Positions 1 to 7,641 of a stretch of DNA of 30,643 nt are shown here, in pieces. The stretch's first letter is position 1. The number at the start of each line of letters is the position of its first letter. This DNA is from JBGUVL01 sp045134375 (GTDB taxonomy: Bacteria > Bacillota_I > Bacilli_A > Erysipelotrichales > Erysipelotrichaceae). Below the pieces are notes generated by a model. The model was not told where the DNA came from, did no database searches, and saw nothing but the letters and a program-made list of their open reading frames with translations. A program made the translations under genes and the position numbers. The stretch covers positions 1 through 30,643 of the forward strand of contig JBGUVL010000056.1 in the NCBI GenBank assembly GCA_045134375.1, in the 5' to 3' direction.

Positions 1-83
1 GTAATAAAAAATGTCATCTAATTTAGCATGAAGACTTGATCGATTGGAATTACTTGCGGATAAGTAGAATAATTCTTTTATAG

Positions 84-147
84 CGGAATAAAGAAAACCC
101 TGTAATTGGGTCACAAATGCCTTTTTTGTGTCCATTTTTACAGGGTT
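84..147 (-). terminator. Terminator of the PPi-PFK gene
   Basis: Arms AACCCTGTAA (96-105) and TTACAGGGTT (138-147) form a 10-bp stem. An inner helix, CACAAA with TTTGTG, fills much of the loop. Read on the minus strand the stem is followed by TTTTCTTTATT, which suits the end of the gene that stops at 183. A short T run on the other side could let it also act on plus-strand transcripts entering from the left. Bases 1-83 hold nothing I can name. Confidence 0.75.
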
Positions 148-182
148 CTTTTTGGAATAATGTAAATAATCAATGGGATTAA

Positions 183-1841
183 TTATTCTTGTTCAAGAGC
201 TAATGTTTTAGTGGTAATATCACAAACTTCCGTTGGTCCGTAATACTGAATTGCTCCTGGATAAACATAGCAAGTATTTTCTGCCCATTCTTCTCTACGA
301 GCTTCGAAATATTTAAATGGTTTTCCTTCCAATTCAACTAAAGCTTTCTTAATAACTGGCTTATCTTCTCCATGTCTTCTTTCAATATTCATCATCTTAG
401 TGATTGGCATACCTCCAGCAACCCATTCATTTGCTGGTTTTGACAGATTAGAGATTTTAGATAAGTAGCCATTGTAGCCGTACTGAATCAGCATGAATGC
501 ATTGTATCCTAAGGAGTAGCAGTAGTCAGAGTCAAAATTAGATGGGAATGCACATCTTCCTTCGTATCCTAAGAAGTGGTGGATCGGATTGAATTTTCCA
601 CTATACGTTCCGGCTTTCTTTCTTTCTTCTAATTTGTCTTTTACAAGAGCAGAGAATAATTTTTCAGATTCAATTAAAGATACCTGAACATTTCCATGAG
701 GGTCTCTTTCTAAGAATAACTGCTGCTGAATGCTTTCTGGAAGAATTGCAAATACGTCCCTAGATTCTTTTGTTAAACCATTTTCAATAAATGCATATTT
801 GTCTTTCCAAGTTGGCAGTTCATTAAATGCATCGGCTTTGCTACCTGCTAATAGTTCATTGATTTCGTGAATCAATACAGAGAATTCTGGAACGAATTCA
901 ACAACACCTTCAGGAATGATTGCGACACCAAAGTTCATGCCTTTTGCCGCTCTGTTAGCTACGGAATCAGCGATGGAATCCGCTAATTGAGATAATGACA
1001 TTTTCTTAGCAGAAACTTCTTCTGAGATCAAACAGATATTTGGTTGTGTTTCTAAAGCGCATTCTAATGCAACATGAGAAGCAGAACGTCCCATTACTTT
1101 AATAAAGTGCCAGTATTTCTTAGCGGAGTTAGCATCTCTTTCGATGTTTCCGATAATTTCACTATACGTTTTTGTTGCGGTATCGAAACCGAAAGAACAT
1201 TCGATATCTTCATTCTTTAAGTCACCATCGATTGTTTTTGGACATCCAATAACCTGAACACCAGTATCATGAGCAGCAAAGTATTCAGCAAGAACAGCAG
1301 CGTTTGTATTGGAATCATCACCACCGATAATAACGATAGCAGTGATGCCGTGTTTCTTACATACTTCAGCAACGATAGCAAATTGTTCGTTGGTTTCTAA
1401 TTTTGTTCTACCAGAACCGATGATATCGAATCCACCAGTATTACGATACTGATTAATGTATTCGTCATCAAAAATTAAATAGTCATCTTCAATTAATCCG
1501 ATTGGTCCATTTTTAAAACCGTAAAGAACGTTGTCTTTGTTGGTTGCTTTCAATGCATCATATAATCCACAGATAACATTGTGACCTCCAGGTGCCTGTC
1601 CACCAGAAAGAATAACACCAACCACTTGTTTTTTTGCTTCTGAAGTGTTTTCTCCCTGTTGGAAAGTGATTTCTTTTTTTCCATAAGTGTTTGGGAAAAG
1701 GGCTTTGATCTTTTCCTGATCAGCTACACTGTGAGTTTCTTCTCCTTCCTTAACACAAATGTTAGCAATACCATTTCGCAACATTGCTGGAAGTTTTGGA
1801 GCATACTCATAACGAGCTGTTTGTAGTGATGAAATTTTCAT
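183..1841 (-). CDS. pfp: PPi-dependent 6-phosphofructokinase (diphosphate-fructose-6-phosphate 1-phosphotransferase)
   Basis: Cytosolic glycolytic enzyme that phosphorylates fructose 6-phosphate using pyrophosphate, reversibly. The 552-aa length fits the long PPi-PFK subfamily, not the ~320-aa ATP-PFK. Visible motifs are the GGQAPGGHN phosphate loop (80-88), GGDDSN (173-178), PKTIDGDLK (201-209) and MGRSASH (250-256). The second Asp of GGDD and the Lys of GDLK are the residues that, in this family, replace the glycines of ATP-PFK and select PPi. I start at the ATG at 1841: AAGGAG lies just upstream, and the residues follow the family pattern from there. An in-frame ATG ten codons upstream has no such site and lies beside the promoter. 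The gene stands alone, with its own promoter and terminator. Confidence in function is high; nothing looks damaged. Confidence 0.96.
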   Translation of the reverse strand: MKISSLQTARYEYAPKLPAMLRNGIANICVKEGEETHSVADQEKIKALFPNTYGKKEITFQQGENTSEAKKQVVGVILSGGQAPGGHNVICGLYDALKATNKDNVLYGFKNGPIGLIEDDYLIFDDEYINQYRNTGGFDIIGSGRTKLETNEQFAIVAEVCKKHGITAIVIIGGDDSNTNAAVLAEYFAAHDTGVQVIGCPKTIDGDLKNEDIECSFGFDTATKTYSEIIGNIERDANSAKKYWHFIKVMGRSASHVALECALETQPNICLISEEVSAKKMSLSQLADSIADSVANRAAKGMNFGVAIIPEGVVEFVPEFSVLIHEINELLAGSKADAFNELPTWKDKYAFIENGLTKESRDVFAILPESIQQQLFLERDPHGNVQVSLIESEKLFSALVKDKLEERKKAGTYSGKFNPIHHFLGYEGRCAFPSNFDSDYCYSLGYNAFMLIQYGYNGYLSKISNLSKPANEWVAGGMPITKMMNIERRHGEDKPVIKKALVELEGKPFKYFEARREEWAENTCYVYPGAIQYYGPTEVCDITTKTLALEQE

Positions 1842-1875
1842 AATTAATCTCCTTTTCGTATATACATACACTTAA

Positions 1876-1904
1876 ATTCTAAAATATTTGCTTAAAAAAG
1901 TAAA
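1876..1904 (-). promoter_or_regulatory. Promoter of the PPi-PFK gene
   Basis: On the minus strand, TTTACT (1899-1904), a 17-bp spacer and TAGAAT (1876-1881) form a good sigma-A-type promoter about 35 bases upstream of the chosen start codon. Confidence 0.55.
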
Positions 1905-2054
1905 CACTTATTACGCTTGTTGTGCCAGTAAATATAGGATATTAAAAAGCGTAAAGATCTTTATTTCGACTTGCTTTTTGTTTATAGAAAATCGCCGATA
2001 ACTGGAAAAAGATGATGGATTCAATGGATAAAAGAAGGGATTGTATAAGAATAG

Positions 2055-2063
2055 TGATATAAT
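2055..2063 (+). promoter_or_regulatory. Extended -10 promoter of the prolyl oligopeptidase gene
   Basis: TGATATAAT is a perfect -10 box with the upstream TG of an extended -10. No good -35 is present at the usual distance, which extended -10 promoters tolerate. It sits 31 bases before the ATG at 2095. Confidence 0.55.
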
Positions 2064-2094
2064 AATAAAAAAATAGTAAGTGAGGTTAAATTTT

Positions 2095-4086
2095 ATGGGA
2101 AAATATCATTATCCAAAATGTGAAAAAAGAGAAACAATGGAAGAATACTTTGGTGTTGTCGTCAAAGATGAGTATCGATGGCTAGAAAATGCGAATGATC
2201 CAGAGGTACTGGATTGGGTAGCAAAAGAGAATGCCTATACCGATGCTTATTTTGATGAGACTGAGGTAATCGAAAAAATCAGGGAATTGAAGCAGATTAA
2301 CCCTAAGCCAACCTATGCCAGTATTGCGAAAGGCAAAGATGGTTATTATGTAGCAAAAAATGAAAATGGAAGTTATGTGATTCAGTATACCGATGAATGT
2401 TTTGGGAAGGAAGAAACACTATTGGTCAAATATGAAATAGAAGGATTTACTCCTTATGAAGCATTACCATCTTTTACCAATGAAAAGTATATTGCTATCT
2501 ATGGTAGTTTTGCGAAAGATAATAAGCCATCCTATGTTATCCTGAATCGAGATACGAAAGAAATCATTAAAATCATGAAATCGGTATGGTCAGGAGTTTG
2601 GTCGAAAACAGAGGATATTTTCTATTATGCGGATAGTGTTCCTAATGCGGAAACGAAAGATGGGGTAACGACAATTACAGCGCTAAGCTTAGATACTTTA
2701 GAGGGAACCATCGTTTTTGAAGATACCAACAATGCGACTTTGCCAATGCTGCATATGGGAAGTGACAATACTACTTTGATGTTAGAAATGTGGGATGATT
2801 TTGTTCATTTCCGCTTTGTAGCCATTGATCTTAGAAATGGTGTAGCAACGATTGTTAATGAAACTGCATACCAGTGGAAATATATTGATACTGTTGAAGG
2901 ATGTCATTATTTTGTCAGTAAAGAAGAAAGTGAAACCGGAACGGTGATTGCGATTGATCAACGAGGAATCGATGCGGTGAAGGTCATTCGTGAGAGTGAT
3001 GAACAGGTAGTAGAAAGTGGGTTCTTTCTAAAGAAAACGTTATATGTTATTACTATGAAAAATGCATCCAATCGATTGCTATGCGTAAAAGATGGGCAAA
3101 GCAAGGAAGTTCCTTTACCTTCTTCCATTTGTACCATTGATGTGATGAGTGTTCAGGAAGATCAAGTTTTACTCTCCTATGAATCCTTTGTTGAAGCCGC
3201 TAGTATTTTATCGTTCGATGGTAACCAAATGACTTGTCGATATGATTCTGCTAAACGTCATTATCAAGGAATGAAAGTGGAGCAACGTTGGGCACCATCT
3301 ACGGAAGATAAAAAAATGATTCCTTATTTTATCGTTTATAAAGAAGGAACCAAACGAGATCATAACAATCCGGTACTGGTTTATGCTTATGGTGGATACA
3401 ATAGTGCAATGAAACCTTGGTACAAAGATATGGTATCTGGTGTCGTTGTTCCTGATTGGGTAGAAAAAGGTGGAATTTATGTTTTGGCAACGTTACGAGG
3501 TGGAAGTGAATTTGGTTCGAAATGGCATGAAGAGGGAATGTTGAAGCAAAAGAAGAATTGCTATTATGATTTTATTGGTGTTTGTGAGCAGTTGATTCAA
3601 GATGGTTGGACCAATCCAAAGAAGATAGGGATTGATGGCTGTAGCAACGGTGGATTACTTATGTCTACGTTAATCACGATGCGCCCAGATTTGTTTGGCT
3701 GTGTTATTAATTCCGTTCCTCATACCGATATGTTGCATTTTGCTGAAGACGATAATGGACCAAGATATATTACAGAATATGGAAATCCAAAGGAAAGTAA
3801 GGAAATGTTGGAATATATGTTAAGTTATTCTCCTTTCCATAATGTCAAAGCGGTTGCTTATCCCGCAATGTATTTGCAGACTGGTGAATGCGATAATAAT
3901 GTTCCCCCATATCATGGAAAAAAATTTGCTGCTAAGATGCAAGACTATAGCACTGGGGAGGAACCGTTGTTATTGCGCGTGTTGAAAGAAGGGGCACACG
4001 ATCGTGGTGCTGGTGAAGTATACTGGAAAACCATTGCAGAAATGCAATTGTTCTTAGAAAAGCATTTAAAAATGAAAGAAATGTAG
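2095..4086 (+). CDS. Prolyl oligopeptidase family serine peptidase (S9A)
   Basis: A 663-aa peptidase that cleaves short peptides, typically after proline. The N-terminus (YPKCEKRET...YRWLENANDPEVLDW) is the typical S9A start, followed by a region of beta-propeller size and a C-terminal alpha/beta hydrolase domain. The nucleophile is in DGCSNGGL, the Asp in GECDNNVPPYHG and the His in EGAHDRGAG, so the triad is complete. No signal peptide is visible, so it should be cytosolic and act on imported or turnover peptides. I use the ATG at 2095 because GTGAGG lies nine bases upstream. The GTG at 2080 would use that same ribosome site as its own start. Single-gene unit between an extended -10 promoter and a strong terminator. 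The exact bond specificity cannot be read from sequence. Confidence 0.93.
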   Translation: MGKYHYPKCEKRETMEEYFGVVVKDEYRWLENANDPEVLDWVAKENAYTDAYFDETEVIEKIRELKQINPKPTYASIAKGKDGYYVAKNENGSYVIQYTDECFGKEETLLVKYEIEGFTPYEALPSFTNEKYIAIYGSFAKDNKPSYVILNRDTKEIIKIMKSVWSGVWSKTEDIFYYADSVPNAETKDGVTTITALSLDTLEGTIVFEDTNNATLPMLHMGSDNTTLMLEMWDDFVHFRFVAIDLRNGVATIVNETAYQWKYIDTVEGCHYFVSKEESETGTVIAIDQRGIDAVKVIRESDEQVVESGFFLKKTLYVITMKNASNRLLCVKDGQSKEVPLPSSICTIDVMSVQEDQVLLSYESFVEAASILSFDGNQMTCRYDSAKRHYQGMKVEQRWAPSTEDKKMIPYFIVYKEGTKRDHNNPVLVYAYGGYNSAMKPWYKDMVSGVVVPDWVEKGGIYVLATLRGGSEFGSKWHEEGMLKQKKNCYYDFIGVCEQLIQDGWTNPKKIGIDGCSNGGLLMSTLITMRPDLFGCVINSVPHTDMLHFAEDDNGPRYITEYGNPKESKEMLEYMLSYSPFHNVKAVAYPAMYLQTGECDNNVPPYHGKKFAAKMQDYSTGEEPLLLRVLKEGAHDRGAGEVYWKTIAEMQLFLEKHLKMKEM

Positions 4087-4090
4087 ATAG

Positions 4091-4135
4091 AAAAAAGATT
4101 TTGCTAGATTTCAATTCATAGCAAAATCTTTTTTT
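4091..4135. terminator. Bidirectional terminator between convergent genes
   Basis: AAAGATTTTGCTA (4094-4106) pairs with TAGCAAAATCTTT (4119-4131), a 13-bp stem. There is an A run before it and a T run after it, so it can end both the peptidase (plus) and the lipase (minus) transcripts. Confidence 0.9.
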
Positions 4136-4140
4136 CTGTC

Positions 4141-4995
4141 TTAGGATGCAAGAAAATGTTTTAAGGACGCCAATTGTTGCAAAGCATTCTGACGACCTAG
4201 CTGATAAACCGCTTCCAATTGATTCGGGTCTTTTTCTATTACTTTCAAGGAAATTGCTTGGGAAGGACGAATCACAAAAATATTTCCTAATTGCTCTTGT
4301 TCTTTGATATAGTTTAATGTTTCGTTGTAATGTAGGTGCCTTTGTTGCAAAGCTTTCACTAAGTTTGGATATTTTCTTAGCAAAAAAAAGATCATTCTTT
4401 GATGACGTAATGGCTTTTTTTGATAGTCAATAGGACGTGTCAATACAACGATATGCTTTTGATATCCTTGTTTTTGCATCCAACGAATCGGAATCGAATC
4501 CGAAATACCACCATCTAAATAGAGATGATTTTCAATCGAAACCGGCTTTGCGACAATTGGGATGGAGGCAGAAGCACGCATCCATTCAATATCATTACGA
4601 TCGCCTTTTTCACAATCGTGGTAAATAGGTTCTCCTGTTTCGATATCGGTGCAAACAACACTGAAACGCATTTTTTCTTTTTGATAGGTGTCGGTATCGA
4701 AAGGGTCTAACGTGAATGGAACCGTTCCATAGGCAAAATCTTTGCTGTATAGATCTCCTGTTTTGATCCAATTGGAAATATTAGCATATCTTTTGTCGTT
4801 ACAGAAACGTTTGTTGTAACGAATGACGCGACCAATCTGATGGGATTTTAGATTACAACCAAATACAGCGCCAGCACTGACTCCAACAGCTCCATCGCAA
4901 GTGATACCATTTTCCATAAATACGTCTAGGACACCTGCTGTGAACATGCCACGCATGCCACCACCTTCTAAGGTAATTCCAATGCTTTTTTTCAT
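4141..4995 (-). CDS. Patatin-like phospholipase family protein
   Basis: A 284-aa protein with the patatin Ser-Asp dyad: oxyanion loop GGGMRG (11-16), nucleophile elbow GVSAG (Ser40) and DGG (Asp161). It is likely a lipid acyl hydrolase, but its substrate is unknown. There is no signal peptide or clear membrane segment. The ATG at 4995 follows AGAGGAATAACG. The gene has its own weak promoter and shares a terminator with the convergent peptidase gene. A second, diverged patatin of almost the same length (283 aa) lies at 13991-14842. Both share a C-terminal part with a KYP..RH..Y pattern and a V(I)RPS segment, so they are paralogues of the bacterial YjjU-like type. Confidence 0.88.
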   Translation of the reverse strand: MKKSIGITLEGGGMRGMFTAGVLDVFMENGITCDGAVGVSAGAVFGCNLKSHQIGRVIRYNKRFCNDKRYANISNWIKTGDLYSKDFAYGTVPFTLDPFDTDTYQKEKMRFSVVCTDIETGEPIYHDCEKGDRNDIEWMRASASIPIVAKPVSIENHLYLDGGISDSIPIRWMQKQGYQKHIVVLTRPIDYQKKPLRHQRMIFFLLRKYPNLVKALQQRHLHYNETLNYIKEQEQLGNIFVIRPSQAISLKVIEKDPNQLEAVYQLGRQNALQQLASLKHFLAS

Positions 4996-5048
4996 TCGTT
5001 ATTCCTCTCTTTTCTATCCTATGAATTCTTCTTTTTTGGAATAAGAGT

Positions 5049-5077
5049 ATTGTACTACTTTTTTGTTTTTCTTTCAT
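5049..5077 (-). promoter_or_regulatory. Possible promoter of the patatin-like gene
   Basis: Minus strand: ATGAAA (5072-5077), 17-bp spacer, TACAAT (5049-5054). The -10 is good and the -35 is weak. Confidence 0.35.
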
Positions 5078-5097
5078 TTTTATTCTTTCTTTTTTCT

Positions 5098-5138
5098 AAA
5101 AAAGGAAAACGAGATATTCTAAGAAATTAGAAATCTCG
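5098..5138 (-). terminator. Terminator of tgt
   Basis: Minus strand: CGAGATTTCTAA, loop TTTC, then TTAGAATATCTCG form a stem of about 12 bp with one bulge, followed by TTTTCCTTTTTT. It separates tgt from the downstream patatin gene. Confidence 0.8.
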
Positions 5139-5154
5139 CGATAAAAGAAATTCA

Positions 5155-6369
5155 TTATTTTTTATGATAATAGTTGTGAAGAAATGTTTCTTTATATTCT
5201 TGAAATGTGTTATTTTGAATTGCTTCGCGAATTTCTTCTGTTAAACGGATGATGAAACGAAGATTGTGAATGGAAGAAAGGGTATAGTATTTGCGCTTAT
5301 CTTCTAAATCTTGTGATTTCCATAGAGCGCGAAGTTGTCCTCTTGTCCATCCCGCTTGACAGGTAGGGCAATCGCAATGAGAATCAATCAGCTCATCACT
5401 ATCTCTGAATTTTGTAAGATTGAAAGCACCATATTTGGTGTACAGTTTTCCATGTCTTGCTTCTCTGGTTGGAGCAACGCAATCAAAGGTATCGGCTCCC
5501 ATTTCGACACCAATTAAAATATCATCTGGATGCGATAATCCTAATAAATGGCGAGGCTTATTTTCTGGTAATTCTTCACAACACCAACGCAAAATTTCGC
5601 CAAGATCTTCTTTTAAGAAAGCACCGCCTAATCCATAGCCATCAAAATCCATTTGTGCGAATTTTTTTGAAGTCGAGCGGCGTAAATCCTCCCATCGTCC
5701 TCCCTGTAAAACACCATACAAGGCTTGATGATAGCCAAGCATATCACAGTGTTTTTTGTGCTCTTCTAAACTACGAACAGCCCATCGTTCGGTACGTTTT
5801 AATGCTTCTACATTATATTCGTAGCTATCGGCAAGGGAGGTCAATTCGTCATACGCCATATGAATATCAGCACCGATACGGCATTGAATCTGCATGGATT
5901 CTTCCGGACCGATAAAGTCATCTTGATCGGTGAAAGGATCATGGAATTGCACCCCATCTTCACAAACGTGTGCCAAACGTTCTTTGGGATCGGTATTGAT
6001 TACATTTCTTTCACGTTCCATACTAACGACTTTTCCTAATCCTGAGCCAAGTGACATTACCTGAAATCCTCCGGAATCGGTCATGGTTGGGCCATTCCAT
6101 CCCGACCAAGCCGCTAGTCCTCCCTGCTCTGCAATGGCAAATGAGGTATTACGCAAATGGAAACCATTGCTTAACATTGCTTGGGCATTCACGCTTTTCA
6201 ATTCTTTCATGGAAACAAAACGGACTTCCCCCTTAGTTCCTACCGAAATAAAAGCAGGTGTTTTGATATCGCCGTGTGGGGTGTGAATGATCCCAGCGCG
6301 TCCTAATGTGTTGGGTATTTTTTTTGTGATTTCAAAACTGAATTGGTTGTTGTTTTTATATTCTGACAT
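5155..6369 (-). CDS. tgt: tRNA-guanine(34) transglycosylase, divergent
   Basis: Exchanges guanine-34 of GUN-anticodon tRNAs for a queuosine precursor (preQ1) or queuine. In 404 aa I see TDSGGFQVMSL with the catalytic Asp98, GVLQGG (Gln222), FDCVAPTREARHG with nucleophile Asp296, and the zinc site CDCPTC (Cys332, 334, 337) plus His368. Odd points: the base-binding loop, GGLAVGE in the well-studied Zymomonas enzyme, reads GGAFLKE here (248-254). The usual DEC after the second Asp reads DEL, and the zinc Cys-to-His distance is about five residues longer than usual. No queuosine synthesis or uptake gene is adjacent. The start ATG at 6369 has AAGGA upstream, and family similarity begins shortly after it. 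It is surely a TGT-family enzyme; the preferred base is uncertain. Confidence 0.92.
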   Translation of the reverse strand: MSEYKNNNQFSFEITKKIPNTLGRAGIIHTPHGDIKTPAFISVGTKGEVRFVSMKELKSVNAQAMLSNGFHLRNTSFAIAEQGGLAAWSGWNGPTMTDSGGFQVMSLGSGLGKVVSMERERNVINTDPKERLAHVCEDGVQFHDPFTDQDDFIGPEESMQIQCRIGADIHMAYDELTSLADSYEYNVEALKRTERWAVRSLEEHKKHCDMLGYHQALYGVLQGGRWEDLRRSTSKKFAQMDFDGYGLGGAFLKEDLGEILRWCCEELPENKPRHLLGLSHPDDILIGVEMGADTFDCVAPTREARHGKLYTKYGAFNLTKFRDSDELIDSHCDCPTCQAGWTRGQLRALWKSQDLEDKRKYYTLSSIHNLRFIIRLTEEIREAIQNNTFQEYKETFLHNYYHKK

Positions 6370-6407
6370 AGTTATTACGTTCCTTTATATTCCTTTGTAT
6401 CTGTCGT

Positions 6408-6416
6408 ATTATAACA
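6408..6416 (-). promoter_or_regulatory. Extended -10 promoter of tgt
   Basis: Minus strand: TGTTATAAT, a perfect -10 with the upstream TG. No clear -35 is present. It lies about 40 bases before the start codon. The 193 bases from 6417 to the next promoter hold no gene that I recognise. Confidence 0.55.
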
Positions 6417-6609
6417 TAAATAAGAGGGAAAACGAAGAATAGGGGAATACGATTTTTTTAATCCATCAAAATTCACATAGCAATCATTTGTTTCGAAGGT
6501 CAGGACATACTTGAAGCGCGACTTTCATTGAGGGAAGCATTGCTTTGTGAACATCGTTGATTTGTTTACTGTTTTATCAATTCGATGGGTAAGAATAAAA
6601 TCAAAGTGA

Positions 6610-6638
6610 TTGAATAAACGATGTTTTTTGATTATGAT
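6610..6638 (+). promoter_or_regulatory. Promoter of the DUF1275 gene
   Basis: TTGAAT (6610-6615), 17-bp spacer, TATGAT (6633-6638). This places transcription start near 6645 and so excludes the in-frame ATG at 6621 as the start codon. Confidence 0.65.
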
Positions 6639-6668
6639 ATTCATGTTTGTAGAAAGGGGAGAATAGAA

Positions 6669-7370
6669 ATGGATAGCCGTGATAGTGTAAGTGAAAGAGT
6701 ACTTTTTGGTATGCTGATAACGATGGCAGGGGGACTTATGGATGCGTATTCTTATTTAGCAAGGGGACAAGTTTTTGCGACAGGACAAACAGGAAATTTT
6801 GTTTTGTTAGCAATCGGAGCTGCAAATTTAGATCAGAATCAAGTATTTCATTATTTCTCTCCGATTGCTAGTTTTTGGATGGGAGTGATTTTCTCCAAAT
6901 ATTTGTTTCATTCGAAATTTAATGAACATAAGATTCATTGGCGTAGGGGAATTTTATATATCGAGATTATATTGTTTATTTTGATTGGTTTTATTCCAAA
7001 AACGATCCCTGATATTATTGTTAATTCTATGATTTCTTTTTGTGCAGCATTGCAATTTTGTAGTTTTCGAACCTTTGGTGGAAAAACCAATTATGCAAGT
7101 GTGTTTTGTACTGGGAATATGCGTTCTTGTGCCGAGGCGCTTTATCTAGGTATCGTTCATCAGAAAAAAGAAGAGTTGCAGAAGGGAATTCGTTATTTTG
7201 CGCTTTTAATTGCCTTCTTTATTGGCGTATTGGTGGGAGCCGTTGGCAATTGCTATTTCGGTAGTTATGCGGCAATCATCATTAGCATTACATTATTGGT
7301 TGCATTGATTATCATGAAATTAGACCCTGCTTTGGAAAATGAAGCACAAAAGTCAATCGGTTCCCAATAG
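6669..7370 (+). CDS. DUF1275 (YoaK-like) family membrane protein
   Basis: A 233-aa integral membrane protein with about six hydrophobic segments. The N-terminal signature GGLMDAYSYL...QVFATGQTGN (21-43) is characteristic of DUF1275. The biochemical role of the family is not established, and I do not assign a substrate. The start is ATG 6669, seven bases after AGGGGAG. The longer in-frame option at 6621 overlaps the -10 box. Monocistronic: own promoter, and a weak hairpin right after the stop. Confidence 0.85.
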   Translation: MDSRDSVSERVLFGMLITMAGGLMDAYSYLARGQVFATGQTGNFVLLAIGAANLDQNQVFHYFSPIASFWMGVIFSKYLFHSKFNEHKIHWRRGILYIEIILFILIGFIPKTIPDIIVNSMISFCAALQFCSFRTFGGKTNYASVFCTGNMRSCAEALYLGIVHQKKEELQKGIRYFALLIAFFIGVLVGAVGNCYFGSYAAIIISITLLVALIIMKLDPALENEAQKSIGSQ

Positions 7371-7398
7371 AAAAGATCCATGATTTGGATTTTTTTCT
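7371..7398 (+). terminator. Weak terminator after the DUF1275 gene
   Basis: A short stem, ATCC...GGAT extended by A-T pairs (AAAA/TTTT, with a bulged G), runs into TTTTTTTC. Short stem, good T run. A second inverted repeat, ATCCTTT/AAAGGAT, follows at about 7404-7430. Confidence 0.5.
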
Positions 7399-7608
7399 TT
7401 TTTATCCTTTTTTTGATTGTTTGAAAGGATCCGTGAAAATGGGCTTATGGATAATATTGAATCCGTAATCAATGGGCGATAAGCCAATGAAAATAATAAA
7501 ACGTAATAACAGAAAAATACCCGATAAAAAAGGAAAAAACGAGTTATATTATCTTTTTTTTAACGATTATTTCGTGAAAAAAGTGTCTTTTATCTTCCTG
7601 AAATAAGG

Positions 7609-7614
7609 TATAAT
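7609..7614 (+). promoter_or_regulatory. -10 box before the GGDEF/EAL gene
   Basis: A perfect TATAAT lies 28 bases before the start codon. No convincing -35 is present, so it may need an activator. The preceding 200 bases hold an inverted repeat GGCTTAT (7442-7448) / ATAAGCC (7479-7485), function unknown. Confidence 0.45.
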
Positions 7615-7641
7615 AAAAATAAAGTATATGAGGGTTGAGAG

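Noticed and set aside
7371..7641. Possible c-di-GMP riboswitch before the GGDEF/EAL gene
   Set aside because: Inverted repeats are present but none of the conserved bases of the class I or II c-di-GMP aptamers can be found, and no terminator/antiterminator pair precedes the start codon.
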